Of a stretch of DNA of 64,000 bases, positions 17,528 to 26,653 are shown one piece after another; position 1 is the stretch's first letter; the number at the start of each line of letters is the position of its first letter. The DNA is from CAZHNW01 sp942491575. Lineage in GTDB: Bacteria; Spirochaetota; UBA4802; UBA5550. Made by a program: the position numbers and the translations under genes. Under the pieces are notes generated by a model. That model had not been told where the DNA came from. It was given only the letters and a program-made list of their open reading frames with translations, and made no database searches. The DNA lies in NCBI GenBank assembly GCA_942491575.1, contig CALOBT010000025.1, positions 2,790,001-2,854,000 of the forward strand, read 5' to 3'.

Positions 17528-18295
17528 ATGAAACTGCATATCCCAATATTACTAATACTCTTTTTGTTTTCCTGTAAAACTGAAATAGTAAAAAAGCCCG
17601 AATTAAAAAAATATGATAAACTAACTGCCTTTCTCAACATATGCAGGAGTGACCTCCAAAAAGCTGGAACGGTTATAGCCAATAAAGATATCGTAAAGAA
17701 CCTTACCCACCTTCAATTCATGAATGCCGGAGGGAAGCGGTATTATCTCCTGGAGAGAGAAAACATTTCCAGAATGATAAGTGCAGTAACTGAAGGAGTC
17801 TACTCTGACTATATACTGGTGAATAAAAAGGGGACTATTCTCTATACCCGTGAAAATGATCAGCTCTTCAGCAAAAATGTGCGGAGCCACCTGAAAACGA
17901 CACCCCTCAAAGTTGCCTACGACAAAAGGGACCTCCCGGTCTTTTTCTCAGATGTAACAATGATGAACAATTTTTCCGGCAATCACCTTATGTTTGTTTC
18001 TAAAAAAGTATCAGGTGGCAATAGTTTTCCAGGTCTTCTCATCCTCCAGGTTGATGCGGCAACCCTGTTGCAGTATCTTGAACCGGGAGAGGAAATAATA
18101 AGCAATGATGGCATATACCTCCTTTCAGAAAAAAAGGACCGTATAATGCAGCCATGTCAATTTTTCAATGAACTCGGCATTAAAGACAGAAGAAATCAGG
18201 AAGGAAAGAAAAAACTGAGTGATGGAAGAAGTGTCTATTTTAAAAACTACCGTTATGAATCCCTGAATTGGATATTAATAAAGGTAATATATTAA
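17528..18295 (+). CDS. Putative lipoprotein with a Cache-like domain
   Basis: The N-terminus is a short lipoprotein signal (MKLHIPILLILFLFSC, lipidated Cys16). The remaining 240 residues carry features of extracytoplasmic Cache/PAS-like sensor folds: a long first helix, then YSDYILVNKKGTILYTREND, a central LLILQVDAATLL strand, and a closing LNWILIKVIY. In chemoreceptors and kinases such domains bind small ligands, but here the domain is a free-standing lipoprotein. It may present a ligand to a membrane sensor. No neighbour points to the partner. A weak promoter (TTGAAA, 18 bp, TATGAT) lies near 17418-17447. Confidence 0.7.
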   Translation: MKLHIPILLILFLFSCKTEIVKKPELKKYDKLTAFLNICRSDLQKAGTVIANKDIVKNLTHLQFMNAGGKRYYLLERENISRMISAVTEGVYSDYILVNKKGTILYTRENDQLFSKNVRSHLKTTPLKVAYDKRDLPVFFSDVTMMNNFSGNHLMFVSKKVSGGNSFPGLLILQVDAATLLQYLEPGEEIISNDGIYLLSEKKDRIMQPCQFFNELGIKDRRNQEGKKKLSDGRSVYFKNYRYESLNWILIKVIY

Positions 18296-18330
18296 GAAAG
18301 AAACAACTCTGTATCACTCCATCTCAAATA

Positions 18331-19632
18331 TTATACGGAATATAGCAACCTGACAAAAACTGCTATAAAAATCCCCCCGGCAAGAACGACCATGGAGGGT
18401 TTTACCAGGCGCGCCATGCTCCGTCCCAGGTCTGTTTTGAAAAATTCATTGGTCACCATATGACACACGTGAACCGGTGAAAGCATCATTCCGATATAAC
18501 CGAATGCATAACCGATAACGGTATATGAATAGAGGTCCCCCGTTGAAGGTGAAGCCCCCAGCAGATTCACAATAATAGGAAAACTGGCTCCAACAAATCC
18601 AATGGCAATACCTGTGGCAAGACCGCTGACAAAGGGTATCAGCATGATTATAATCACCACGGGAATATTCATCCTCGCCAGCTCATCCCGAACAAGTCCC
18701 ATAAGAAGGGTACCGTCAGGCAGGGATGTTTCGATGAAGGCACCGTATATTCTAATAATAACTACTATTACTACCAGCGTGTAGGCCCCCCTGGAAAGCA
18801 AAATATCTTTTAAAATATTTAATTTCAGTGGCCGCTGAATCTGCAGGGTCAATAAAGCAAGGAACAATGCCGCAACCATGGGTATAAATCTGGATGAAGC
18901 GGCAAATCCGGGAAAAAGCAGAGTAATAAACATGTAGGAGACAATAACGACCAGAACAGGCAGAATAAGTAATACAAAATCTTTACCTCCTCCGGGTTTT
19001 TCAGTTTTATTTCCCTTTTTATTCTCCGGCGGAACCTTTCTCAAAAGAAAAAACATTCCAGCTGCAATGGAAAAAAGGCTGAGGGGAAGCTGCAGGAGAA
19101 TAAATTCCCCCAGTGGAATACCCGTCATATCGATTGCCAGCAATACCCCGGGATAGAGGGGCCACCAGTATTCCCATACATGTCTGAACCAGTAATTTAT
19201 TTTCGTTTTCAGGAGTGGAGGAATTTCACCATTAGTATCGAGTTCATCAACCATCGGTGCTGAGAAGATGGCGCCACCCGGCATGGGCAGCCATCCTATA
19301 AGCGCCGGTAGCACAGCAAGTCCCGCCCTGCGGCTGATCGACTTACTTACAAATTCAACAAGGTCTTTCATGACACCGCTTTTTTCCATCATGCTGGAAA
19401 GCCAGATAACCTGGAGGATAACAACAACCAGGAGAAGATTCTCTGGAGATGAAACACGAGTCCAACTGATACTGAGAATGGAAAAAATATCATGCCCGCA
19501 CCAGAAGGCGAGCAGAATGGTCCCCCCAAGGGTTGCCAGAATAAGGTTATCCAGTTTACGGTTCAATAGCAGAATAAGGGAAAGAGTAACCAGTATTCTA
19601 ATCAGAAAGGGTACAGCCATGACATATTCCAT
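18331..19632 (-). CDS. DUF401-family integral membrane protein (putative transporter)
   Basis: The 433-residue, strongly hydrophobic protein has about ten transmembrane segments. The motif GWLPMPGGAIFSAPMV with HVWEYWWPLYPGV downstream, and the repeat-like second half (VSGLATGIAIGFVGASFPI), match the DUF401 family. That family belongs to the wider group of ion/organic-acid transporters with two inverted halves. Substrate is unknown. It is transcribed alone from the minus strand, convergent with the preceding lipoprotein gene. Start ATG at 19632 is preceded by AAAGGAAT. Confidence 0.82.
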   Translation of the reverse strand: MEYVMAVPFLIRILVTLSLILLLNRKLDNLILATLGGTILLAFWCGHDIFSILSISWTRVSSPENLLLVVVILQVIWLSSMMEKSGVMKDLVEFVSKSISRRAGLAVLPALIGWLPMPGGAIFSAPMVDELDTNGEIPPLLKTKINYWFRHVWEYWWPLYPGVLLAIDMTGIPLGEFILLQLPLSLFSIAAGMFFLLRKVPPENKKGNKTEKPGGGKDFVLLILPVLVVIVSYMFITLLFPGFAASSRFIPMVAALFLALLTLQIQRPLKLNILKDILLSRGAYTLVVIVVIIRIYGAFIETSLPDGTLLMGLVRDELARMNIPVVIIIMLIPFVSGLATGIAIGFVGASFPIIVNLLGASPSTGDLYSYTVIGYAFGYIGMMLSPVHVCHMVTNEFFKTDLGRSMARLVKPSMVVLAGGIFIAVFVRLLYSV

Positions 19633-19817
19633 ATTCTATTCCTTTTTTTAATGGTAAATGTGATAAGAAAATAGGCTTGAAGTCTGTCAAGGATTAATAT
19701 TTAACAGATATTATACACAATGAGGGAGTGATTAAGTTCTCGGGCAAAAATTTTTTTTGAATTTTAATGATGACATAAGCCTTGCCCCGGGAGCGGCGTG
19801 GAGAATTTCAGAAGTCC

Positions 19818-21107
19818 CTACTTCTCTGACAATACTGCGGGATCAAGAAAATCCGCCACCATGGAATGAACCGGACCGAATAAATCGGGGAATTGATAAT
19901 CCTTTGTTAGCAGGCTTCCCATTTTTCGGGCAAGATCCAGCAATCTCATATCATCGAGGCTCTTTATATTGTGTTCCATAATTCCGGAGAGGAGTCCGGG
20001 AAAAATTCTGGATAAATCATATATATCGCCCTGCAGGATGTCGCGAACCCCCTGTTCCCGAAGATTTTCCGGATCAATTTCAGAATCATTGACCATACTG
20101 ATGATATACTGCCCCGGACGCATCATGTTTAAATCATCGTTGCTGAAAATCGGATCAAGGATTAAAATTATGTCAGTATGCCCGAAAATATTTTCCGTAG
20201 TGGTGGCAAGTCCCCCTTCGTTTTCAAAAGTAAGAAGAATTTTTTCCATCGTATCGTAGCCGAGTATTCGGGCGAATCTGTACTTGCGCAATAGTCTGGT
20301 CAACCGTATTGCACTTAAGTTAATTCCAATTATTCCAATGGTAGTTTCTTCCGGCTGAAGTTTATGTTTTATGGCCATGCGAAGAATCAATGCCATCAGG
20401 TAAACAGGTATCTCGTCGAGTTCACGAAAAACCACCGGTATGGTCAACTCCTTTGCCACCTGTTCATAAACAGAGATACCGGCACCCATGATAGATATAA
20501 TTCTTGCCGCACTATATGTCTGTTCAACATTTTTTAATGTGCGTATTATATCTTCCCCCTGTTGAAGTGTACAAACAAGGGGATATGGTTTGCAGTCACT
20601 GAAACGGTTCAGCACAAGGGCATCAGTTTCTGCCAGACAATACTGGTTAAGAAGTTGTACCCGTGCTGAGGATTCATCACGCTGAATACCAATTACCTGA
20701 ACAACATTTCTGTCGATCCCGCAGGTAACATCTTCGTTTCCTTCACGTATACGTTCCTGGATCAATTCGGAAGCACCGAGAAGAGTGGTTTCATAATCAC
20801 TCTTTTTCTCAAGGGGTATTTTTCCGATTACTTCCAGCAAACCGCTGTTGATAAACTCTTCCATCGAAGATTTAACTTCCTTCAACAGGAACCTGCCCTG
20901 TTTTTTGGAAAGGCTGTTTACAAGTTTTTTAAATCGTATTCGGTCATTATAGATGATCTCAAGGGAACAGGAAACATTCTCATCCTCTGCATAGTCATCA
21001 TTTATTTCAAACCGGGCGACACTGCATCCGAAACTCTCCACCGATTCAATAAGTTCTGTAAGACTCCCCTTATCGATAATAACTGATAACTCTGAAATCA
21101 GTTTCAT
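19818..21107 (-). CDS. ACT-like plus Rossmann-fold protein, malic-enzyme-like, function unknown
   Basis: The first 80 residues look like an ACT-type regulatory domain (ISELSVIIDKGSLTELIESVESFGCSV). The C-terminal half has a Rossmann nucleotide-binding pattern (TTIGIIGINLSAIRLTRLL, then acidic GYD) and a possible substrate-domain remnant in the middle (DALVLNRFSDCKPYPLVCTL, IISIMGAGISVYEQV). The order ACT, linker domain, NAD-binding domain resembles NAD-malic enzymes that carry an ACT domain, but the Tyr/Lys catalytic residues and metal-binding Glu-Asp pair of malic enzyme were not found. It may be a sensor or a diverged dehydrogenase. It stands between the DUF401 gene and the flavoprotein gene on the minus strand. 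Confidence 0.6.
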   Translation of the reverse strand: MKLISELSVIIDKGSLTELIESVESFGCSVARFEINDDYAEDENVSCSLEIIYNDRIRFKKLVNSLSKKQGRFLLKEVKSSMEEFINSGLLEVIGKIPLEKKSDYETTLLGASELIQERIREGNEDVTCGIDRNVVQVIGIQRDESSARVQLLNQYCLAETDALVLNRFSDCKPYPLVCTLQQGEDIIRTLKNVEQTYSAARIISIMGAGISVYEQVAKELTIPVVFRELDEIPVYLMALILRMAIKHKLQPEETTIGIIGINLSAIRLTRLLRKYRFARILGYDTMEKILLTFENEGGLATTTENIFGHTDIILILDPIFSNDDLNMMRPGQYIISMVNDSEIDPENLREQGVRDILQGDIYDLSRIFPGLLSGIMEHNIKSLDDMRLLDLARKMGSLLTKDYQFPDLFGPVHSMVADFLDPAVLSEK

Positions 21108-21213
21108 AAAATTGTGATCCTGCCTTTCCTGGATTTACCCGTCTTCATTATGATACAGGTATTATTATTTTCGCCCCGAGGGGGCCACTACTTAAGATGA
21201 TTTCCCGAGGCAA

Positions 21214-21795
21214 TCAGGAGTTCTCCCTTAATCGCTTCAACACCTCAACACCCTTCTGGCTTAGCTGGCCCTGTGTATCCCCTGTGAGATCCTCCAAACA
21301 ATCAGTATCGGGAAGATAAAATATATTATCCCGGTTAAGGATTCCCCCGATAGTATTAAAAAAATGACGAAGCGTGAGAAAGGCCCCTTCAAAGGTACCT
21401 GAAAAATCCGACCCCGCCGCTGCGAGCATGAAAACTTCCTTTGGTAAAATTTTATCCGGATTCCTCAAATCGAGTTCCCAGAGAACCTGGCAGCGGTCAA
21501 TTAATATCTTCAGCGGGCCCGGTATACCTGAAAAATATATTGGTGTTGCAATAGAAACCAGTGCAGCATCCCGCAGCAACGGGTAAAGGGGTGTCATGTC
21601 GTCATCAAAAATGCAGGTAAATTCATTCCTGCATGAACCACATGCGGTACAGGAATTTATGCTGAGTTCACTAATTGAAATTTCATGGACCCTGAAGGCA
21701 GATGTTCGAAAGGGATCAATAAAGGATTTCATCATCTGGGAGGAGAAACCCCCGGGACGGGGACTTCCATGTATGGCCAGTATATCCCTTTTCAT
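21214..21795 (-). CDS. Flavodoxin-fold NAD(P)H-dependent FMN reductase / iron-sulfur flavoprotein-like
   Basis: A cytoplasmic 193-residue protein of the NADPH-dependent FMN reductase family. The FMN-phosphate loop is HGSPRPGGFSSQM (9-21). A cysteine cluster, NSCTACGSCRNEFTC, follows the second strand, as in Isf-type iron-sulfur flavoproteins, where Cys residues bind a 4Fe-4S cluster. TPIYFSGIPGPLKILIDR is the conserved flavin-binding segment. It likely shuttles one or two electrons or reduces quinones. It lies 29 bp downstream of the PIN/TRAM gene on the same strand, so they may be co-transcribed, though no functional link is obvious. Confidence 0.85.
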   Translation of the reverse strand: MKRDILAIHGSPRPGGFSSQMMKSFIDPFRTSAFRVHEISISELSINSCTACGSCRNEFTCIFDDDMTPLYPLLRDAALVSIATPIYFSGIPGPLKILIDRCQVLWELDLRNPDKILPKEVFMLAAAGSDFSGTFEGAFLTLRHFFNTIGGILNRDNIFYLPDTDCLEDLTGDTQGQLSQKGVEVLKRLRENS

Positions 21796-21824
21796 TTATA
21801 CAAGTTATAATGTTCGGCTGAAAT

Positions 21825-22820
21825 TTATTTTAACCGTGTGAATATCATCCGTCCCGCAGTGGTCTGCAGTACAGAGGTAACCATTACGGTAACTTCTTCA
21901 TTTAATTTACGGCGGCCATTTTCAACCACAACCATGGTCCCGTCATCGAGATAACCGATTGCCTGGTCACGGTCCTTTCCCTCTTTGATCAGGGTTACCG
22001 TCATTTCCTCGCCGGGAAGGACTACCGGTTTTAACGCATTGGAAAGCTGATTAATATTAAGGACCTGGACCCCGTGAAATTCAGCAACCTTATTCAGGTT
22101 AAAATCATTGGTAATAACTTTTCCCTTCATGACTTTGCCCAGTTGTACCAGTTTCGCATCCACTTCATGGATTTCAGGAAAATCTATATCTGAAATCTTA
22201 ACCATAATGGACTGATCCTTCTGCATCTTGTTCAGAATATCGAGGCCCCTGCGGCCACGGTTCCTTTTAATGGAATCAGCGGAATCTGCAATCATCTGCA
22301 GTTCGTGAAGGACAAAATTCGGAATAACCAGGACTCCCTCAAGAAAACCTGTATCACAGATATCAGCAATACGGCCATCAATGATGACACTGGTATCAAG
22401 AATTTTGTAGGGTATTTGAACCTCACTATCTTCAATACGGGCGGGGATCATTCGATCCAGAAGAGCAATTTCCTCATTATTTATCACAAAAAACATCATT
22501 ACGGCAAAACCGACTACGTGATAGATAAGGGGTTTTATAAAATAAGCCTGTTCCATGACAATTGGAACTGGAATAGCAGCAAAGGCAATGGCCATCAGAT
22601 GACCAAGCACAAAACCAATTATTAATCCCATCAGGGCTGAGAGAAGTGCCCGGGCTGAAACTGTATGTGAAATATATTCAATAGCAATAATTATTGCAAG
22701 AGCCGCAAGTCCCGCCACCCCACCGGCGATTAGAACCGAAGTCCATGTAGAGTTGAGGAAGTAGAGTCCTGAAAATAAAATAGATGATACAATAAAAATA
22801 ATTCTTAGTAAAATAATCAT
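21825..22820 (-). CDS. Membrane-anchored PIN/TRAM domain protein (YacL-like)
   Basis: Four N-terminal transmembrane helices (about 1-120) precede a PIN domain (YKILDTSVIIDGRIADI with the first acidic metal ligand, VIPNFVLHELQ, RGRRGLDIL, KVITNDFNLNKVA). A C-terminal TRAM domain (about 268-331, GYLDDGTMVVVENG) ends the protein. This matches the YacL family of predicted membrane ribonucleases. PIN domains cut single-stranded RNA with Mg2+ or Mn2+. An AAAGGAG Shine-Dalgarno site lies 10 bases before the ATG. Many bacteria encode this protein next to CarD, as here (carD is 299 bp upstream), with a terminator between them. Confidence 0.93.
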   Translation of the reverse strand: MIILLRIIFIVSSILFSGLYFLNSTWTSVLIAGGVAGLAALAIIIAIEYISHTVSARALLSALMGLIIGFVLGHLMAIAFAAIPVPIVMEQAYFIKPLIYHVVGFAVMMFFVINNEEIALLDRMIPARIEDSEVQIPYKILDTSVIIDGRIADICDTGFLEGVLVIPNFVLHELQMIADSADSIKRNRGRRGLDILNKMQKDQSIMVKISDIDFPEIHEVDAKLVQLGKVMKGKVITNDFNLNKVAEFHGVQVLNINQLSNALKPVVLPGEEMTVTLIKEGKDRDQAIGYLDDGTMVVVENGRRKLNEEVTVMVTSVLQTTAGRMIFTRLK

Positions 22821-23023
22821 ATAATTACGACTCCTTTATATAATCTTATGAGGATTTAGAAAGGTATAAGGGAACATTAGTTAACACCTGGATATTCCCT
22901 TGCGGCTACAATACCTGATAAAAAAAGGAGTTTCCATATTTATATTTATGAAACTTCTTATATCTAGATGCAGCCATAAATAAAAAAGAATAAAAAGAAG
23001 TATCTTTTCCAAATCCTGAAGCA

Positions 23024-23050
23024 TAAAAAGCCAGGCCAATATGACCTGGT
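23024..23050 (-). terminator. Terminator downstream of carD
   Basis: CCAGGCCA (23031-23038) pairs with TGACCTGG (23042-23049) with one mismatch. The minus-strand reading continues into CTTTTTA, giving a stem plus T tract 70 bases after the carD stop. Confidence 0.7.
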
Positions 23051-23118
23051 TTGTTTACTAATACCTGTCCGGAGCTGCTTACCGGCCCCGAACTGTTTTC
23101 AAAAGAGCTGATCAGAAG

Positions 23119-23619
23119 TTATTCATCTTCTTCCCTGTTATGAATTGACAACTGTTCGGAAACAAAGTTACCGGCTTCTTCAACGTCAACTTTTTTAACC
23201 AGTGCCAGTTCATGGGTCAAGAGCTGATAAGCATTTTCATAAAGTTTGCGTTCCATTATTGATAATTCCTTCACGCAGCCTCTCCGGTAGAGGTCTCGGG
23301 CTACTTCGGAAACTTCATATATGGAACCACTTTTTACCTTATCAATATTGTTCTGATATCTCAATTTCCAGTCTTCTTCAAACTTTACATCGGTTCTGAC
23401 CAGAACTTCAACTACCTTTTTGATATCTTTCTTCGGAATAATAGGGCGAAGGCCGATTTCTTCGGCATTTTTGACGGGTATCATAACCTTCATGCCGCTG
23501 TTATTAATCGTCATGGAATAAAATTCGGTTCGCTTCCCAAGGACTACCTTTTTATCAATAGATTCAATCTTTCCTACTCCGTGCATCGGATAAACGACGT
23601 TGTCTCCAACCTTGTACAT
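23119..23619 (-). CDS. carD: CarD family transcriptional regulator
   Basis: CarD binds the RNA polymerase beta subunit and promoter DNA to stabilise open complexes, and is important for rRNA and stress transcription. The 166-residue protein has the Tudor-like polymerase-interaction domain (MYKVGDNVVYPMHGVGKIESI, FYSMTI, KVMIPVKNAEEIGLR) and the helical DNA-binding domain (EVARDLYRRGCVKELSIMERKLYENAYQLL). The ATG at 23619 is chosen because GGGAG stands 7 bases before it and it starts the conserved domain. The longer frame beginning at 23709 has no family counterpart. It is followed by a terminator and then by the PIN/TRAM gene. Confidence 0.95.
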   Translation of the reverse strand: MYKVGDNVVYPMHGVGKIESIDKKVVLGKRTEFYSMTINNSGMKVMIPVKNAEEIGLRPIIPKKDIKKVVEVLVRTDVKFEEDWKLRYQNNIDKVKSGSIYEVSEVARDLYRRGCVKELSIMERKLYENAYQLLTHELALVKKVDVEEAGNFVSEQLSIHNREEDE

Positions 23620-23862
23620 AGTACTACTCCCTATAATTGCTCGCGTTACAGCTTCCGGTCTTACCTGACATTGATAATAGCTTCCTGCAGGTATAGTACC
23701 GGCACCCACAAAAGGGTATTTGTTTAAACAGAAGGCTTCAGTTCTGATTGCCGATTCTGCACCATTATTTACATCTATGTGCAGTATATATTGAATTCAA
23801 CTAAAAAAAAGATAAAATTGGGAAAATATTCCTTTTTAGCTGAAATAACCAGCCTGTTGACC

Positions 23863-26265
23863 CTATTTTTCTTCTTCTTTCAGTCCTTCCTTTTCCATAT
23901 ATCTGTCGAGAACCGATTTCATCTTGTAGTGGTTACCATCACAGACTCTGCCGGGACCACTTCCTTTAATCATATATGCTCCGGCTATTTCTGTACACTT
24001 TTCAGACGGAATCAGCCCCGTATATTGACATACTCCCCCCCGATAAACTCCAGCCGGTTTTGGCGGGAATGCCGGGTCAGGCATACCATTGTAGATATCC
24101 CGCATATACCGGGCCCAGATTGGTCCTGCAACAGCAGATCCAGCCTGATGTTTCCCCAGTGACATAAAGGGACGGTCATAGCCGACCCAGACAACTGCGG
24201 CAATATCAGAGGTATATCCGCAAAACCACGCATCGGTCCAGTTCGAGGTGGTACCGGTTTTACCTGCTGCTTTTTTCCGGAAACCCGCTTTTTGCCTTAT
24301 TGCTTCATTGGCGGTACCGCGGTCAACCACCCCCTGCATCATGTTTGTCATCACAAAGGCGACATCTTCAGAAATTACCTGTATAGATCCGTCCATTTCC
24401 TTTATGGCGATAATTCTTCCCACTTCCTCTTCTATGTTCGCCAGTTCATTTCCATCCCTGTCAACAACATATCGGACCGCAAAGGGGATAACATCCCTTC
24501 CACGATTGGCATATATGGCATAGGCGCCCGCCATCTCGAAGGGAGTCAACTCCGTTGTTCCGAGAGAAAGAGAGGGATTGGGGTTAAAACGTGCTTCGGG
24601 AACCTTCAGCATCTTGGATGCATATTTAATAACACCATCGGGACCCATGAGATCATAAATTCTGACGGAAATAATATTGATTGATGCCGCAAGGGCCCGA
24701 TCGATACGCACCAAACCGGAAAAATCCCCCTCATAGTTACCCGGTGACCAGGTGTCTCCCTGGGCATCGATATCGAGAATAGGTGCATCCGGTAATGCCG
24801 TTCCGGGATTTATGCGCCGCGCTTCAATTGCAGAGCCATATACAAAGGGCTTAAAGGAAGACCCGGGCTGACGGCGGGCCTGGATAGCCCGGTTATACTG
24901 GTTAGATACATTATATTCCGTGCCCCCCACCAGGGAAGTGATATATCCTGTCGCGGGTTCAATGGCAATCATTGCCCCTTCAACCTTCAGAGAAGTTGAA
25001 ATACCGGAAATCAGCCGGCGAAAGGACTGGACTGCGTGATTGCTGGCGGGTTCATCCGTCAGGAGGGTAAGTATATCTATGGAATCAACAAAGTGATCCG
25101 CCATTTTTTTCTTAAACATTGTCTCAATGTCATTCTTAACCACCATTCCCGCAAGGCTGAAAAACATTCTCAGTTGACTGTAGGCCCCGAGGAGACTCCT
25201 GTCAACAATACTGTTATACATGGCATTTGCCTTGGAGGAAACCTCATCCTGTTCTTCCAGCTTTTCAAGAAGATGTTTCTGCGCAATTCGCTGGCGTTTA
25301 AGATCAAGGGTTGTATATACATTCAATCCTTCATTGTAGACCACGTCCTTTCCAAAACGTGAAATCAGGAGCTGCCGCACATAATCCGTAAAATAAGGGG
25401 CACTGTCGACATTTTTTGAAAGCGCGGTTTTAGTCGGAAATTCCATTTTCAGGGAATCGACAAATTTCGGCCAGAATTCCCGGTATATACTGTCAGATTT
25501 TTCCTGGGAAATATATCCGGTGCTGACCATTCGCCTCAGGGTGTCACGATGTTTAATATATGCTTCCTTAGGATGCTTCAGGGGCGAAAAACCGTTCGGT
25601 TTTGAAGGAAGTGCCGCAAGGATTGAGGCTTCAGCCACGGAGAGATGCCGGATATCCTTATCAAAAAAGAATTTTGAAGCCGTAGTTATACCATGGCAGC
25701 CGTGGCCCAGATATATCTGGTTAAAATACATTTCAAGGATCTGTTCCTTTGAAAAACGTTTTTCAATCTGGAAGGCAAGGATTGCTTCAATTGCTTTTCG
25801 CCCGAAGGTCTTCTCACTCTGTGTGAATAAACGCTTTGCCAGCTGCTGGGTTATGGTACTTCCCCCCTGAACAATCATGGGACGTCCCGCAGCAAGGGAT
25901 GCCTTAATATTTTTAATCATGGCGCGGGCGATGGCAAAGGGATTGATACCGAAATGCTGGTAAAAATCCTGGTCCTCCGCGGCCAGGAATGCATTGATGC
26001 AGCTCTGGGGTAATTCATCGAAGGTGACGAGATCACGTTTTTCCTGAAAAAGTTCTGCGATAAGTTCGCCGCGGACATCAAAAAGACGTGTAGGGATACT
26101 GGGCTGAAACTTCTTCAGATTTTCGATTCCGGTATAGCTCTTTATCTGCGCATTGATATACCCTGAGATTACACCCCCGAAGAGGCAAAAAACAAAAAAA
26201 AGGGAAATGGTAATTTTTTCAAAACGCGGAAACTTTCTATTCTCCATGGACACCTTTCCGTACAT
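23863..26265 (-). CDS. Penicillin-binding protein 1A-type bifunctional peptidoglycan synthase
   Basis: A class A PBP that polymerises and crosslinks peptidoglycan from the inner membrane. A single N-terminal anchor (about 17-40) is followed by the GT51 glycosyltransferase domain (AAEDQDFYQHFGINP, VQGGSTITQQLAKRL, EKRFSKEQILEMYFNQIYLGHG) and the transpeptidase with SSFK as SxxK (RQPGSSFKPF), SIN as SxN (AASINII) and KTGTT. At 800 residues it is full length. Two starts are possible, ATG 26265 and ATG 26247; the second has AAGG 5-6 bases away. It lies 244 bp upstream of carD and is likely transcribed separately. Confidence 0.96.
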   Translation of the reverse strand: MYGKVSMENRKFPRFEKITISLFFVFCLFGGVISGYINAQIKSYTGIENLKKFQPSIPTRLFDVRGELIAELFQEKRDLVTFDELPQSCINAFLAAEDQDFYQHFGINPFAIARAMIKNIKASLAAGRPMIVQGGSTITQQLAKRLFTQSEKTFGRKAIEAILAFQIEKRFSKEQILEMYFNQIYLGHGCHGITTASKFFFDKDIRHLSVAEASILAALPSKPNGFSPLKHPKEAYIKHRDTLRRMVSTGYISQEKSDSIYREFWPKFVDSLKMEFPTKTALSKNVDSAPYFTDYVRQLLISRFGKDVVYNEGLNVYTTLDLKRQRIAQKHLLEKLEEQDEVSSKANAMYNSIVDRSLLGAYSQLRMFFSLAGMVVKNDIETMFKKKMADHFVDSIDILTLLTDEPASNHAVQSFRRLISGISTSLKVEGAMIAIEPATGYITSLVGGTEYNVSNQYNRAIQARRQPGSSFKPFVYGSAIEARRINPGTALPDAPILDIDAQGDTWSPGNYEGDFSGLVRIDRALAASINIISVRIYDLMGPDGVIKYASKMLKVPEARFNPNPSLSLGTTELTPFEMAGAYAIYANRGRDVIPFAVRYVVDRDGNELANIEEEVGRIIAIKEMDGSIQVISEDVAFVMTNMMQGVVDRGTANEAIRQKAGFRKKAAGKTGTTSNWTDAWFCGYTSDIAAVVWVGYDRPFMSLGKHQAGSAVAGPIWARYMRDIYNGMPDPAFPPKPAGVYRGGVCQYTGLIPSEKCTEIAGAYMIKGSGPGRVCDGNHYKMKSVLDRYMEKEGLKEEEK

Positions 26266-26319
26266 TTATCAAATCCTGTAAAAAACGACATCACAGGATA
26301 GTACGGTATTAATCAACCA

Positions 26320-26520
26320 TTATTTCTTCAGGTATTGAATGATGTAGCTGATAAAGATTACTACTGCAATACCGATGACAATCCACATGACTACTGTGAA
26401 AGCTGCACCGATTACCCACCCGAGAAGCTTAAAAACAAAGGGAAGGACAAATCTAAAAAGAAGGTATAATCCCGCCAGAATCCCTAGGAAATAGAGAACT
26501 TTTTTTGCTGTATCTTCCAT
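26320..26520 (-). CDS. Small two-helix membrane protein
   Basis: 66 residues from the ATG at 26520, chosen because GAGG lies 8 bases upstream (a longer frame from 26553 lacks this). Two hydrophobic helices (about 8-25 and 28-60: YFLGILAGLYLLFRFVLP, LGWVIGAAFTVVMWIVIGIA) cover most of the protein, with a charged QYLKK end. No family recognised. It is placed just upstream of the PBP gene on the same strand (54 bp), so an envelope role is possible. Confidence 0.65.
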   Translation of the reverse strand: MEDTAKKVLYFLGILAGLYLLFRFVLPFVFKLLGWVIGAAFTVVMWIVIGIAVVIFISYIIQYLKK

Positions 26521-26631
26521 TTTATAAACCTCATTTTCATATAAATATGGCACCTCGTCAAAAAGGGACCCTGTTTCAGGAATAAATCACGGATTCGTCG
26601 TTAAATCAAGTATTTTTCCTTGCATTATGTC

Positions 26632-26650
26632 TCTTTATTGTCAATAAAGA
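26632..26650. promoter_or_regulatory. Perfect palindrome directly before the phosphoesterase start codon
   Basis: TCTTTATTG-T-CAATAAAGA is a 9-bp inverted repeat around one base and ends three bases before the ATG at 26654, where the Shine-Dalgarno site should be. It could be an operator or a translation-controlling hairpin. Confidence 0.5.
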
Positions 26651-26653
26651 ACC

